Assembly: GCF_003990335.1 (NCBI RefSeq)
Contig: NZ_CP034683.1
Span: forward strand, 3,641,501-3,705,500
Direction of reading: 5' to 3'
Source: Rheinheimera mangrovi
GTDB taxonomy: Bacteria; Pseudomonadota; Gammaproteobacteria; Enterobacterales; Alteromonadaceae
Length of the DNA stretch: 64,000 nucleotides
This document shows positions 9,556 through 22,936 of the stretch, in pieces (the first letter of the stretch is position 1; every line of letters begins with the position of its first letter). The notes below the pieces were generated by a model, which was given only the letters and a program-made list of their open reading frames with translations, was not told where the DNA came from and searched no databases. A program made the position numbers and the translations under genes.

Positions 9556-10935
9556 TCAGAGTGCTTCAAACCAGACTTTAGTGGCGTCTAAAGCTTCTTT
9601 GACTCTATCAGGACTGGTGCCTGCCAAAGATGCACGTTTTGCCAGACCTGCTTCAATGGTCAGGGCTGCAAAAACATCCTCGCTGATCAAAGGCGAGACC
9701 TGCTGCATTTCGGCTAAAGCTAAAGCTTCCAGTGGTTTTTGCTGTTTCGAAGCGACCAGCACCAGCTCACCGGATAACTCATGGGCGTCACGGAAAGCAA
9801 TACCCTTACCGACCAGATAATCGGCCAGATCGGTAGCGTTGCTGTAACCAAGCTCTGCAGCTAAACGGCAACGTTCTACATTGACCGATAAATGCGGCAG
9901 TACAGTCGCCAACACCAGCAGGCATTGTTGCCAGCTCGCCATCAAATCAAAAAAGCCCTGCTTGTCTTCTTGCATATCTTTGTTGTAGGCCAGAGGCAAA
10001 CCTTTAAGTACATGCAAAATAGCCACTAAATGGCCCAGCACCCGGCCAGTTTTACCACGCAATAACTCAAAGACGTCCGGGTTTTTCTTCTGTGGCATCA
10101 GCGATGAACCACTGCTAATCGCATCACCCAGCTTAAAGAAAGCGGCTTCGCCTGAACAGAAGAAGATCACATCTTCAGATAAACGCGATAAATGCGTCAT
10201 ACACAAAGAGGCGGTAGCTGACAGCTCAACTACATAATCCCGATCCGACACTGCATCTAAGCTATTCAGCGCGGCTGATTTAAAGCCTAAACGCTGGGCT
10301 AACGCAGTGCGGTCAATTTGAATGCCAGTGCCTGCTAAAGCACCACAGCCTAAAGGACAAACGTCCAGCCGCGCTAAAGCATCATCAATACGGCTTAAAT
10401 CCCGTTTAAACATTTCGATGTAAGCCAAAGCCCAGTGACTGACCAGCACAGGCTGAGCCCGCTGCAGGTGGGTAAAGCCCGGCATCACAGCACCAAAATG
10501 CGCATCAGCAAAAGTGACAAGGGCACCAATGGCATTGATTAAAGTACTGCGCACCTGAGTGGCATTTAGTTTGGTCCACAAACGCAGATCTGTAGCCACT
10601 AAGTCGTTACGGCTGCGGCCTGTGTGCAGCTTCTTGGCGACTACACCAATTTTTTGCTGTAACTGAGCTTCCACCCAGCTGTGAATATCTTCTTCCTGAG
10701 TCTGCAGTGGCAGCTTAGGGTTAGATTCCAAGGCTAAAGCTAAATCTGCCAACGCATGATCCAGCTGCTCTGCTTCGGCTGCTGTAATAATGCCAGCTTC
10801 GAGCAAACCTATGGTCCAGGCACGGGAGGCCTGAATATCCTGTTGCGCCAGCAGATAATCAAAACTTAATGAGTCATTAAATTCACTGAACTCGGCCAGA
10901 CTGGCTTCGGTAAACCGACCACCCCACATCGCCAT
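9556..10935 (-). CDS. argH: Argininosuccinate lyase
   Basis: Last step of arginine biosynthesis: splits argininosuccinate into arginine and fumarate (cytoplasm, homotetramer). The start chosen is the ATG at 10935, giving MAMWGGRFTE, the family N-terminus; a longer frame to 11031 runs into the adjacent repeat and is rejected. The 459 residues contain HTGRSRND (104-111), THLQRAQP (155-162) and the superfamily signature GSSLMPQKKNPD (276-287) with the catalytic serine loop. Unlike ArgH of many Vibrio and Alteromonadales, there is no C-terminal N-acetylglutamate synthase (ArgA) fusion. It is the last gene of argCBFGH. Confidence 0.97.
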   Translation of the reverse strand: MAMWGGRFTEASLAEFSEFNDSLSFDYLLAQQDIQASRAWTIGLLEAGIITAAEAEQLDHALADLALALESNPKLPLQTQEEDIHSWVEAQLQQKIGVVAKKLHTGRSRNDLVATDLRLWTKLNATQVRSTLINAIGALVTFADAHFGAVMPGFTHLQRAQPVLVSHWALAYIEMFKRDLSRIDDALARLDVCPLGCGALAGTGIQIDRTALAQRLGFKSAALNSLDAVSDRDYVVELSATASLCMTHLSRLSEDVIFFCSGEAAFFKLGDAISSGSSLMPQKKNPDVFELLRGKTGRVLGHLVAILHVLKGLPLAYNKDMQEDKQGFFDLMASWQQCLLVLATVLPHLSVNVERCRLAAELGYSNATDLADYLVGKGIAFRDAHELSGELVLVASKQQKPLEALALAEMQQVSPLISEDVFAALTIEAGLAKRASLAGTSPDRVKEALDATKVWFEAL

Positions 10936-10972
10936 GATTGATACCCCAAAACTTGAAAAAAGAAACGGTTTA

Positions 10973-11100
10973 TATACCCGAGTTACTTGAAGATGCAGGG
11001 AGGCGACAAGCCAGTGAGACCCCAGGAGCATAGTTAACCTATGTGACTGGGGCGAAATGGCGCAGTCAACAAAGCTGCAACTTCAAGGACGACGGGTATA
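10973..11100 (-). repeat. 128 bp imperfect palindromic repeat (copy A), inside the arg operon
   Basis: Terminal inverted ends TATACCC (10973-10979) and GGGTATA (11094-11100) enclose further nested inverted arms: ACTTGAAG-type sequence near each end, then CCCCAG/CTGGGG and CATAG/CTATG around the centre. Read on the minus strand it aligns along its length with the repeat at 54414-54534. It lies in the argG-argH spacer, so it is transcribed in the operon mRNA and would fold into a long hairpin. It contains no ORF and no transposase; it looks like a non-autonomous MITE- or REP-like element. Confidence 0.85.
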
Positions 11101-11127
11101 GCTGAGCCGTCTTAATGCTCAGAACAA

Positions 11128-12330
11128 TTAACCTTTGCTATGTAAAGCACGAATACGGCTGGCTAAGCTATACAGGCGGATAAAACCTGCCGCATCTTTT
11201 TGGTTGTACACTTCATCGCCTTCAAAAGTCGCAAAGGCTTCAGAATACAAGCTGTTTGTAGAACGGCGTTGCGTCACAGTGACGTTGCCCTTGTACAGCT
11301 TAACAACAATGTCACCTGTCAGTTGGTCGGCTAAAGAAGTAGCAGCAGCTAACAAGGCATCTTTTAGCGGCGTGAACCAACGGCCATCATAAACCAGCTG
11401 AGCAAACTCTAAGCCCACTTCTTCACGGTATTTCAGTGAAGTACGGTCATAGACCAGAGACTCCAACGCACGCAATGCCGCCACTAAAATAGTGCCGCCA
11501 GGTGTTTCGTAACAGCCACGGGATTTCATGCCCACTAAACGGTTTTCAACGATGTCGATACGACCTACACCGTGCTCTGAACCAATAGCGTTCAGTACTT
11601 CAATAGCTTTGACCGGAGCTACGGATTCACCGTTTATTTTGGTCAACTCGCCTTTTTCAAAACTCAATTGAATATGTTCAGCTTTATCCGGCGCCTGCTC
11701 TGGAGATTTAGTCCACATCCAGATTTGATCGGACGGCTCATTCCATGGGTTTTCAATCTCGCCACCTTCGTGCGAGATGTGCCATAAGTTGGCATCACGG
11801 CTATAAATTTTGGTAGCTGAAGCTGTGGTTGGTACATTTTTCTCAGCCAGGTAATTGAGCAGTGACTGACGAGAGTTAAATTGCCATTCACGCCATGGCG
11901 CTATCACTTTTAACTGCGGCGCTAAGGCGGCAAACGCACCTTCAAAACGCACCTGATCGTTACCTTTACCAGTACAGCCGTGGCATAAGGCATCAGCACC
12001 TAATTTCAGCGCCAGCTCAACCTGAGCACGGGCAATCACAGGGCGTGCCATAGAAGTACCCAGTAAATACTGGCCTTCATACACAGCACCTGTTTTTAAC
12101 GTCGGATAAATCACTTCTTTGATCAGTTCTTCACGCAGGTCGACCACGTAGCACGAGCTTGCGCCTGACTTAATGGCTTTTTCTTCCACACCTGCCAGTT
12201 CTTCTTCACCCTGACCTACGTTAGCCACAAAAGCTATAACCTCACAGTCATAGTTATCTTTTAACCAAGGCACAATGGCTGATGTGTCTAAACCACCTGA
12301 ATACGCTAACACTACTTTTTTGATACTCAT
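11128..12330 (-). CDS. argG: Argininosuccinate synthase
   Basis: Condenses citrulline and aspartate with ATP to form argininosuccinate. The start is the ATG at 12330 ([13 protein letters not shown]...), with GAGG nearby upstream; an in-frame TTG four codons earlier is unlikely. The 400 residues begin with the PP-loop ATP-pyrophosphatase motif YSGGLDTS (10-17); later family segments such as [14 protein letters not shown] and YETPGGTIL are present. It starts 9 bp upstream of... the argF stop lies 8 bp before it, so the two are in one transcript, but a repeat-containing 192 bp gap separates it from argH. Confidence 0.97.
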   Translation of the reverse strand: MSIKKVVLAYSGGLDTSAIVPWLKDNYDCEVIAFVANVGQGEEELAGVEEKAIKSGASSCYVVDLREELIKEVIYPTLKTGAVYEGQYLLGTSMARPVIARAQVELALKLGADALCHGCTGKGNDQVRFEGAFAALAPQLKVIAPWREWQFNSRQSLLNYLAEKNVPTTASATKIYSRDANLWHISHEGGEIENPWNEPSDQIWMWTKSPEQAPDKAEHIQLSFEKGELTKINGESVAPVKAIEVLNAIGSEHGVGRIDIVENRLVGMKSRGCYETPGGTILVAALRALESLVYDRTSLKYREEVGLEFAQLVYDGRWFTPLKDALLAAATSLADQLTGDIVVKLYKGNVTVTQRRSTNSLYSEAFATFEGDEVYNQKDAAGFIRLYSLASRIRALHSKG

Positions 12331-12338
12331 GTCCAACC

Positions 12339-13268
12339 TCAACTAAATAAACTGACTAATACTGCATTCTGAGCGTGCATACGGTTTTCCGCCTGCTGCA
12401 ACACTAACGAATTATCACTGTCCAGCACTTCGCTGGTCACTTCATGCCCACGATGTGCAGGCAGGCAGTGCATAAAATGTTTGACGGCTAAACGCTGCAT
12501 CACTGCAGTATTGATCTGGTAAGGAGCAAACAGGTTCTCAACCAGTTTAGGGTCGGCCTTAGCCCCCATCGACAACCAGGTGTCGGTGTAAATAGCGTCC
12601 GCACCAGCAGCAGCTGACACATGCTGACTTAAGGTCAGTTTAGCGCCGCTTTTTTCTGCTATAGCCTGAGCTTTTAACAATACATGAGCATCAGGACCAA
12701 AGCCTTGTGGTGTGACCACAGTCAGTGTCATGCCCATAATAGCGGCACCTAACATCAGCGAATGACAGACATTGTTACCGTCGCCGACAAAAGCCAGATG
12801 CACTTTGCTTAAATCGCCATAATGCTCTTTTAAGGTCAGTAAATCCGCCAGCGCCTGACAAGGATGGTACAAATCGCTCAGTGCGTTAATCACTGGTTTT
12901 TTGCTGCTTTGTGCCAGTTGCACTAATGTTTTCTGAGAATAAACCCGAGCCACTATGGCATCACACCAACAGGCCAGGTTACTACCAAAATCTTCCACTG
13001 ATTCGCGTACGCCCATAGCTCCGTTTTGCTGATCCAGATAGACACTGTGACCACCTAATTTATTGATCCCTACATCAAAGCTGACTCGGGTTCGCAAAGA
13101 AGGTTTTTCAAACAATAAGGCAATGCTTTTGCCTTTGAGTGCAGAGCTATACTGCTCTGGGTTTTGTTTGATCTGAAGCGCAAGCTCCAGCAGGTCTGAT
13201 AATTGCTTCTGGTCTAATTCAGCTAAACATAAAAGCTGGGTTAATTTACTCATAAAAACACACTGCAT
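12339..13268 (-). CDS. argF: Ornithine carbamoyltransferase
   Basis: Transfers carbamoyl phosphate to ornithine to make citrulline. The carbamoyl-phosphate-binding SLRTR is at about 57-61 in [11 protein letters not shown], with [11 protein letters not shown] in the middle and the ornithine-binding Cys motif HCLPAHRG in the C-terminal part. The length is 309 residues from the ATG at 13268; an in-frame ATG at 13253 (MSKLTQLL) gives 304 residues and may be the true start, since neither has a strong ribosome binding site. It lies between argB (85 bp upstream) and argG in the operon. Confidence 0.96.
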   Translation of the reverse strand: MQCVFMSKLTQLLCLAELDQKQLSDLLELALQIKQNPEQYSSALKGKSIALLFEKPSLRTRVSFDVGINKLGGHSVYLDQQNGAMGVRESVEDFGSNLACWCDAIVARVYSQKTLVQLAQSSKKPVINALSDLYHPCQALADLLTLKEHYGDLSKVHLAFVGDGNNVCHSLMLGAAIMGMTLTVVTPQGFGPDAHVLLKAQAIAEKSGAKLTLSQHVSAAAGADAIYTDTWLSMGAKADPKLVENLFAPYQINTAVMQRLAVKHFMHCLPAHRGHEVTSEVLDSDNSLVLQQAENRMHAQNAVLVSLFS

Positions 13269-13353
13269 GTCCGCTAGGCGGCATCCTTATCGTTGCAACA
13301 GGCTCAGCTTCTGTTGGACTCAACAGGGTATCAGGCGCTGTTTTGTTTCGGGA

Positions 13354-14124
13354 TCAATACACGATGCAAGTTCCTACTGCTTCTTGTTGCATCAACTTTA
13401 ATAAATCGTCCGGATGCTGCCATCCTGCCACTGTAATATTACGTTTCAGTGCCTGGGCTGTTTCGAGCGCTGCATCCAGTTTTACTTTCATGCCACCTTT
13501 AATCACACCATCTGTGACCAACTGCTGCGCTTCTGCTGCAGTTAAGGTTGGTATGAGCTGCATATTGGCATCCAAAATGCCAGGCACGTCGGTCAGTAAA
13601 ACCAGTTGGCCCTGCACCAGCTGACAAATAGCAGCCGCTGCAATATCAGCGTTTACATTTAACAGCTGACCTTCGGCACTTAAACCAATGGAGCTGAATA
13701 CAGGAGTAAAGCCCTGAGCTAACAAAGTAGTCAATAACAGTGGGTTACCTGCTTTGGCTATACCCACAGCACCCAATTTATGATTGATGTCAAACTCCAG
13801 GCTGCCGCCGGCAGCCAGGCTTAACCCCACAGGATTTAAGCCCTGTAATGTGGCACGGGCCACCATATCAGCGTTGACTGCGCCATCTAAAGCACCGGTG
13901 ATCACAGGCATTTGTTCTGCTGGAGATACACGCTGGCCATCAATTTTCTGAGTAGCGAAACCAAATTTTGCCAGCCACTGATCCACCTGATCGCCACCAC
14001 CATGCACCAGCACGATCGGATACCGGGTTTTCAGCTCTGCACAGACTTTTAATAAGGCATCTAAAGCGGCCTGATCCTGCAATAAACGCCCACCCATTTT
14101 AAGTACTAAAGGTGTCTGGCTCAT
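13354..14124 (-). CDS. argB: Acetylglutamate kinase
   Basis: Phosphorylates N-acetylglutamate, the second step of the acetylated arginine pathway. 256 residues with the amino-acid kinase fold: KMGGRLL near the N-terminus, VHGGGDQVD (about 40-48) for phosphate binding, NVNADIAAAAI in the nucleotide half and DGVIKGGMKVKLDAA near the C-terminus. It lacks the N-terminal helix seen in arginine-inhibited hexameric enzymes, resembling the E. coli type. The start overlaps the argC stop by 4 bp, so translation is coupled. Confidence 0.96.
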   Translation of the reverse strand: MSQTPLVLKMGGRLLQDQAALDALLKVCAELKTRYPIVLVHGGGDQVDQWLAKFGFATQKIDGQRVSPAEQMPVITGALDGAVNADMVARATLQGLNPVGLSLAAGGSLEFDINHKLGAVGIAKAGNPLLLTTLLAQGFTPVFSSIGLSAEGQLLNVNADIAAAAICQLVQGQLVLLTDVPGILDANMQLIPTLTAAEAQQLVTDGVIKGGMKVKLDAALETAQALKRNITVAGWQHPDDLLKLMQQEAVGTCIVY

Positions 14125-15161
14125 TCTGCAGCTCCTGCAAATAAACCCGCGGTTTCAGGTGCACCAAATTTGATGTTTGCAGCCTGCATCGCCTGTGCTG
14201 CAGCACCTTTGAGCAAGTTATCAATAGCGGACACAATAACCAGTTGCTCACCATCTTGTTGCCAGTGGATATCACAAAATGGCGTGCCAGCCACATCAGC
14301 CACATTAGGTGAATGTTTCACTAAACGTACTAATGGTTTAGCTGCATAGGCCTGCTGGAACGCAGCAGAAACTTGCTCTGCTGTGACACCTGACTTTAAA
14401 GTCACTACGCTGGTGGCCAGAATGCCACGCTTGAAGTTGCCTAAATGTGGAGTAAACACCACTTTTCGGCCTAAATTCTGTTCAATCTCTGGTCTGTGTC
14501 TGTGCTTAAAGAAGCCATAAGCATTTAAGCCGACTTCACAAAAGGAGGTGTTTAATGCGGCTTTACGGCCTGCACCTGACACACCGCTGGTGGCATTGAT
14601 CACAGGAATACAACCGTCGGCCACCAAACCTGCTTTTAATAAAGGCAATAACGCCAGTGAGCAGGCCGTTGGGTAACAGCCTGGCACGGAAACCAGCTGT
14701 GGCAACGGCTTATCTAACCATTCCATTAATGAATACACAGCTTGATCCAGCAGTTCCGGATGCTGATGCTCATAGCCATAATATTTCGGATACAAAGCCG
14801 GGTCTTTTAACCGGAAAGCGCCGGATAAATCAAACACAGCTATGCCTTTGGCCAATAATAAAGGCGTAACAGCTTCACTGGCCTCGTGCGGTAAAGCTAA
14901 AAAGGCTACATCCAGTTTGTCAGCCAGTTCTTCCACTAAATCGTCTGTCCACGGCTGTACCTGGATATCTACAACGCCCTGATAACGTGGATATAAATTA
15001 GAAAAAGGCTCAGCAGCGCGGCCAGCGGAAGCAAAAGCGTAACTCAACTCAAAATACGGGTTCCGTGCCAACATAACGGCCAATTCAGCGCCGCTGTAGC
15101 CGGCAGCACCTAACACAGCGCTGCGCAGTTTGGTGGTAGAGGAAGTGGATTGAGTGGACAT
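14121..15161 (-). CDS. argC: N-acetyl-gamma-glutamyl-phosphate reductase
   Basis: NADPH-dependent reduction of N-acetylglutamyl phosphate to the semialdehyde. The ATG at 15161 is chosen because the Rossmann motif GAAGYSGAEL (18-27) then falls near the N-terminus as in the family; a frame to 15251 adds 30 unrelated residues. The 346 residues have catalytic C162 in VPGCYPT and the HRHRPEI active-site segment around 220. First gene of argCBFGH. No argE lies divergently upstream, unlike in Vibrio and Shewanella; the neighbour is a SulP transporter on the same strand. Confidence 0.96.
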   Translation of the reverse strand: MSTQSTSSTTKLRSAVLGAAGYSGAELAVMLARNPYFELSYAFASAGRAAEPFSNLYPRYQGVVDIQVQPWTDDLVEELADKLDVAFLALPHEASEAVTPLLLAKGIAVFDLSGAFRLKDPALYPKYYGYEHQHPELLDQAVYSLMEWLDKPLPQLVSVPGCYPTACSLALLPLLKAGLVADGCIPVINATSGVSGAGRKAALNTSFCEVGLNAYGFFKHRHRPEIEQNLGRKVVFTPHLGNFKRGILATSVVTLKSGVTAEQVSAAFQQAYAAKPLVRLVKHSPNVADVAGTPFCDIHWQQDGEQLVIVSAIDNLLKGAAAQAMQAANIKFGAPETAGLFAGAAE

Positions 15162-15271
15162 AGGTCGCTGAGTCTCCGAAAACAAAAATAATAAATTAAG
15201 GCCACGCCAAAAAAGAGTGGCCAGTGTAGTGGCTTCGCCATGCAGTTTCAAGAATTATTATGCTGAATTAG

Positions 15272-15295
15272 TGAATTTTTATTTTATTTAATTCA
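15272..15295 (-). promoter_or_regulatory. Candidate ArgR operator upstream of argC
   Basis: About 110 bp upstream of argC an AT-rich stretch carries TGAAT at 15272-15276 and ATTCA at 15291-15295 with only A/T between. On the minus strand the second half reads AAAATAAAAATTCA, which I count as 12 of 14 matches to the ARG-box core TGAAT-N4-ATTCA; the other half is weaker. Two overlapping degenerate ARG boxes would fit ArgR control, but spacing is not the canonical 21 bp. Confidence 0.4.
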
Positions 15296-15388
15296 TAAAT
15301 CCAAACAAGCATCAGATCCACTGCAGAAAGACCACAGCTTAGACCAAAATGACCCAAGGCAGAAGACTGTGTTAAAGATTGGCTCCTA

Positions 15389-17143
15389 TCAAAGACCCAC
15401 AGCTTCGCCCTGAGGATCGATTTTCTGACCCGGCAGGCTATTCAGCGCATCAGCTAAGCTTGAATAAAAACTCAAAATACCAGGCAAAGGTTGCACTTTG
15501 GCTTTGGCCAGAGTTTTTAGCGGTTGAAAGGTAAGGTCCGTTACCAGTAAATGAATGCCCTGCTTTTGTGCCAGACTCACCAGTTTGGTAAAAGCAGAAA
15601 GCCCGCCAGCGTCCATTAAAGTCACAGCATCCATCACTAAAATAGCGCCTTGCTGTTGCCTAAGTTTGACCGACAGCTCACCAAAGACCCGGTCTGCAGC
15701 GGCAAAAAACAAAGGACCGCTGATCCGAAATGCTTTCCAGCCCTCGGGCAAAGGCTCAGACAGGTATTTGCTGTTATGGCTGATATCCGCGACCCGGGTC
15801 ATATCCGCCACTTGCTTCACAAAGAAAAATGCAGCGATGACCATGCCACAGCTGATGGCAATGACCATATCAAACAGCACAGTACAGCCAAAACAAATCA
15901 GGAAAATAATAATGTCGTTACGGGGCGCTGTTTTTAACAGATGCACAGCTTTAGGCGCTTCACTCATATTCCATGCCACAACCAACAACAAAGCAGCCAT
16001 AGCGGCCATAGGTAAATAAGCCAATACAGGCGCCAGCACCAGCAAAGCCAATAACACCACTAACGCATGAACCATAGCGGCGATAGGCGACTGAGCACCA
16101 GAGCGCACATTGGCAGCGGATCGGGCTAAAGCCGCAGTGGAGGTAAAACCTCCTAAAAAAGGCGCCACTATATTGCCTATGCCCTGACCTAATAATTCGC
16201 TGTTCGCGCTGTGTCTGCGTCCTGTCATGCCATCTAAAACTACAGCGCACAATAAGGATTCAATAGCACCTAACATCGCCATCGCAAAGGCCGCCCCAAT
16301 TAAATCCTTCAGCATCTGAGTGCTGAACTCTAAGGCGTGACCATCAGGGCCTGGCTGCAACCAGGGCCAGCTGAATTCGGGTAACACAGCGGGAATGCCC
16401 TGCCCTAACGAGCCATCTGGCAACAGATAACTAAATCGACTGCCAATGCTATCCAGCTCCAGCCCAAATTGTGCCAACGCCATGGCTAAGCCAGTTGCTA
16501 TCAAAATTGCGGGTAAATGCGGCGGCAGAGGCAGTTTGAGTTTTGGCCACACTAGCATTACAGCTAAAGTAACAGCAGCCACCAGCAAGGATGGCCAATG
16601 CAGATCAGGCAAGGCCAAAGACAATTGCTGTAGTTTTTCCAGATAATGTTCTGACATTTTGTCTATCGGTAAACCCAACACATCTTTGATTTGCAAAGTG
16701 GCGATCACCACTGCAATGCCGCTGGTAAAACCTAAAGTAACAGCTTCCGGTATATATTCGATAAAGCGGCCAAAACGCATAGCGGCCATGATGATCAGCA
16801 TCACACCAGACAAGATAGTGGCCAGCAGTAAACCCGCCAGACCATAACTTTGCGCCACAGGATAGAGAATCACGACAAAAGCTGCAGTAGGCCCACTGAT
16901 GCTGTAGCGCGACCCGCCAGTCAGGGCAATCAGAAAACCAGCAATAATGGCGGTATATAACCCGTATTGTGGCGGTACACCACTGGCGATCGCCAGCGCC
17001 ATCGCCAGTGGAATGGCGATAATGCCCACTGTAATACCGGCCATCAGGTCCAGCTTAAAAGTACCAAAACTGTACCCTTCAGCCAGAGATTCCCGCAGCG
17101 CATGACCAATACGCAAAGAAAATAAATAAGAGCGGTGCGACAT
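15389..17143 (-). CDS. dauA: DauA-like SulP family C4-dicarboxylate transporter with STAS domain
   Basis: Polytopic inner-membrane SulP carrier of 584 residues from the ATG at 17143 (an in-frame TTG nine codons earlier is less likely). The transport domain is strikingly like E. coli DauA (YchM): AGITVGIIAIPLAMALAI, TGGSRYSISGPTAAFVVILY and FIEYIPEAVTLGFTSGI lie in the first ~150 residues. About 12-14 membrane segments are followed by a C-terminal cytoplasmic STAS domain (about 440-560). DauA transports succinate, fumarate and aspartate; substrate here is inferred by similarity. Downstream of thpR by 77 bp, upstream of argC. Confidence 0.85.
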   Translation of the reverse strand: MSHRSYLFSLRIGHALRESLAEGYSFGTFKLDLMAGITVGIIAIPLAMALAIASGVPPQYGLYTAIIAGFLIALTGGSRYSISGPTAAFVVILYPVAQSYGLAGLLLATILSGVMLIIMAAMRFGRFIEYIPEAVTLGFTSGIAVVIATLQIKDVLGLPIDKMSEHYLEKLQQLSLALPDLHWPSLLVAAVTLAVMLVWPKLKLPLPPHLPAILIATGLAMALAQFGLELDSIGSRFSYLLPDGSLGQGIPAVLPEFSWPWLQPGPDGHALEFSTQMLKDLIGAAFAMAMLGAIESLLCAVVLDGMTGRRHSANSELLGQGIGNIVAPFLGGFTSTAALARSAANVRSGAQSPIAAMVHALVVLLALLVLAPVLAYLPMAAMAALLLVVAWNMSEAPKAVHLLKTAPRNDIIIFLICFGCTVLFDMVIAISCGMVIAAFFFVKQVADMTRVADISHNSKYLSEPLPEGWKAFRISGPLFFAAADRVFGELSVKLRQQQGAILVMDAVTLMDAGGLSAFTKLVSLAQKQGIHLLVTDLTFQPLKTLAKAKVQPLPGILSFYSSLADALNSLPGQKIDPQGEAVGL

Positions 17144-17220
17144 CTGAATCCGTCCGGTAGCAAAACACAAGGTGAGTGTAACTAAGTTTAGCGACTAAGG
17201 TATTGATGTAACGTAAAGAT

Positions 17221-21072
<3,852 letters not shown>

Positions 21073-21077
21073 AACAT

Positions 21078-22346
21078 TCACCATAAAACACTAAGTGCCG
21101 GATTTAATCTGAATTGCTGCTGTTCAGTTGTAGCTGCTGTTGCTGGCTCTGACTGAACCTTTTTTGTTGGGTTGTTTTGCTGTACTGTTGCATCTACAGC
21201 AGCAAAAGCCTGTGCCAGATCGGCTATTAAATCCTGTGCTTCTTCAATACCTACAGATAAACGAATTAAAGTCGGGCCTATGCCTGCGGCTTTTTGGGTC
21301 GCAGCATCTAATGAGGCATGAGTCATAGAACCTGGGTGGCAGATTAAGCTTTCGATGCCACCTAAAGACTGAGCCAAAGTGAAACACTGCAGTGCTTCGA
21401 AAAATACCGGTAAATAGGCTTCGTCTGCAGCTAAATCAAAACTCAGCATGGAACCAAAACCATGTTGCTGCGCCTTGGCAATGGCATGACCTGGATGATC
21501 TTTTAAACCCGGGTAATAAATCCGACTAACCAATGGCTGTTTTTGCAGATAATCCACCACCAGCTCTGCGTTGTGCTGATGCTGTTTAATACGGGGTAAT
21601 AAAGTACGAAGGCCACGTAAGGTCTGATAAGCATCAAAAGCGCCACTGGTCACACCTAAACAATTCGCCCACCATTTCAGCTCATCACCCACAGCAGCAT
21701 CTTTGGCAATTAAGGCGCCGCCGACTATATCGCTGTGGCCATTAATAAATTTGGTGGTGGAATGAACCACTATGTCAGCACCCAAGGCGATTGGGTTTTG
21801 CAAAGCCGGTGATAAAAAGGTGTTGTCCACCACCAGAATGGCATTCAGAGTTTTCGCCAGTTCAGCCGTAGCTTTGACATCAGTAATTTGCAGCAATGGG
21901 TTACTGGGGGTTTCCACCCAAATCATTTTTGGTTTCGCGGCTTTAATTTGTTCTGCCCAGTCGGCTTGCTGGAAATTCACTACCACAAGCCCAAAAGCTT
22001 TTTTACGAGTGGCTAAATTCAGGAATAAACGATAACTACCACCGTAACAATCATGAGGGATCACTAAGGTATCTTCCGGGCCAATCAGTTGCAGCGCCAG
22101 CAAACAAGCGGACATGCCAGTGCCGGTAATTAAACCTTTGGCACCACCTTCGAGCTCTGCCAACGCATCGCCTAATAAATCACGCGTTGGGTTATTCGAG
22201 CGTGAATAATCGTATTTGCCCGGCTGCTTAAAAGCTTTCAGTTCATAAGTTGAGGTTAAATACAAAGGCGGCGTCACAGCACCATATGCAGAGTCCTGCG
22301 CTATTCCGGCGCGGGCAGCTACTGTGGCTGAGTGTGGTTTGCTCAT
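21078..22346 (-). CDS. metB: Cystathionine gamma-synthase (trans-sulfuration PLP enzyme)
   Basis: Makes cystathionine from an acylated homoserine and cysteine. The ATG at 22346 follows GAGG by 6 bp. The PLP lysine is K199 in STTKFINGHSD, matching E. coli K198; SRSNNPTRD and DNTFLSPALQNP are also present. At 422 residues it is about 35 longer than E. coli MetB because of a Gln/Thr/Pro-rich C-terminal tail after the normal end near residue 385. First gene of metBLF, divergent from metJ with operator boxes directly upstream. Confidence 0.93.
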   Translation of the reverse strand: MSKPHSATVAARAGIAQDSAYGAVTPPLYLTSTYELKAFKQPGKYDYSRSNNPTRDLLGDALAELEGGAKGLITGTGMSACLLALQLIGPEDTLVIPHDCYGGSYRLFLNLATRKKAFGLVVVNFQQADWAEQIKAAKPKMIWVETPSNPLLQITDVKATAELAKTLNAILVVDNTFLSPALQNPIALGADIVVHSTTKFINGHSDIVGGALIAKDAAVGDELKWWANCLGVTSGAFDAYQTLRGLRTLLPRIKQHQHNAELVVDYLQKQPLVSRIYYPGLKDHPGHAIAKAQQHGFGSMLSFDLAADEAYLPVFFEALQCFTLAQSLGGIESLICHPGSMTHASLDAATQKAAGIGPTLIRLSVGIEEAQDLIADLAQAFAAVDATVQQNNPTKKVQSEPATAATTEQQQFRLNPALSVLW

Positions 22347-22362
22347 AAAAAACCTCAAATTT

Positions 22363-22378
22363 AGATGTTTAGACGTCT
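22363..22378 (-). promoter_or_regulatory. MetJ operator 1 (tandem met boxes)
   Basis: Two adjacent 8-mers, AGATGTTT and a perfect consensus AGACGTCT (22371-22378), lie 17 bp upstream of the metB start codon. MetJ binds as arrays of such boxes; the neighbouring metJ gene makes the assignment strong. Confidence 0.87.
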
Positions 22379-22400
22379 AAAAGTATACCCAGCAAAACTA

Positions 22401-22424
22401 AGAAGTCAAAACATTTAGACGTCT
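22401..22424. promoter_or_regulatory. MetJ operator 2 in the metB-metJ divergent region
   Basis: A degenerate box AGAAGTCA (22401-22408) is in 8 bp register with a perfect AGACGTCT at 22417-22424, with a poor box between. It lies 22 bp from operator 1 and probably serves metJ autoregulation and/or metB. Confidence 0.8.
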
Positions 22425-22548
22425 GTACTATTAAATCTTGCGCAGAGTTTGTACTCGGGAGTATAAAGAAGTAAAATTTCGTCCAATTACGTGCGCAACG
22501 TAGCAAAGGTCAGCAGACCATATAACTAAATTCAATCAAGGTATCCCT

Positions 22549-22884
22549 ATGGCAAAGTGGAATGGTGAGTATGTTCACCCTTATGCGGAACACGGAAAGA
22601 AGTCCGAACAGGTGAAAAAGATTACAGTCTCTATCCCGTTGAACGTTTTGAAAGTGTTAACAGATGAAAGAACCCGCCGCCAGGTCAACAACCTGCGTCA
22701 TGCCACCAACAGCGAATTATTATGTGAAGCTTTTTTACATGCGTTCACTGGCCAGCCTTTGCCGGCAGATGAAGATTTACGCAAAGACAATCCACATCAA
22801 ATCCCGGTGGAAGTGCGTGATATTTTAACCAGTATGGGTAAGCCAATTCCTGTGATCCAGGAAGCGGAATCAGACGAAGAGTAA
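22549..22884 (+). CDS. metJ: Methionine repressor MetJ
   Basis: Ribbon-helix-helix repressor that binds met boxes with S-adenosylmethionine as corepressor. The 111 residues are nearly identical to E. coli MetJ through the core ([20 protein letters not shown], then the beta-ribbon TVSIP and [20 protein letters not shown]), diverging only in the last ~30 residues, which are acidic here. It is divergent from metBLF and shares its operator region. Confidence 0.98.
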   Translation: MAKWNGEYVHPYAEHGKKSEQVKKITVSIPLNVLKVLTDERTRRQVNNLRHATNSELLCEAFLHAFTGQPLPADEDLRKDNPHQIPVEVRDILTSMGKPIPVIQEAESDEE

Positions 22885-22887
22885 TAC

Positions 22888-22913
22888 TGGGTCAGAGCCT
22901 TGGCTCTGACCCA
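22888..22913 (+). terminator. metJ downstream stem-loop
   Basis: Perfect 12 bp stem TGGGTCAGAGCC / GGCTCTGACCCA with a 2 nt centre, 3 bp after the metJ stop. No T-run follows, so it may act with the second hairpin at 22937. Confidence 0.6.
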
Positions 22914-22936
22914 CAAATCAGCTGATTGGCTCAGAT

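Noticed and set aside
10936..11031. N-terminal extension of ArgH
   Set aside because: It translates part of the palindromic repeat; the ATG at 10935 gives the conserved MAMWGGRF start.
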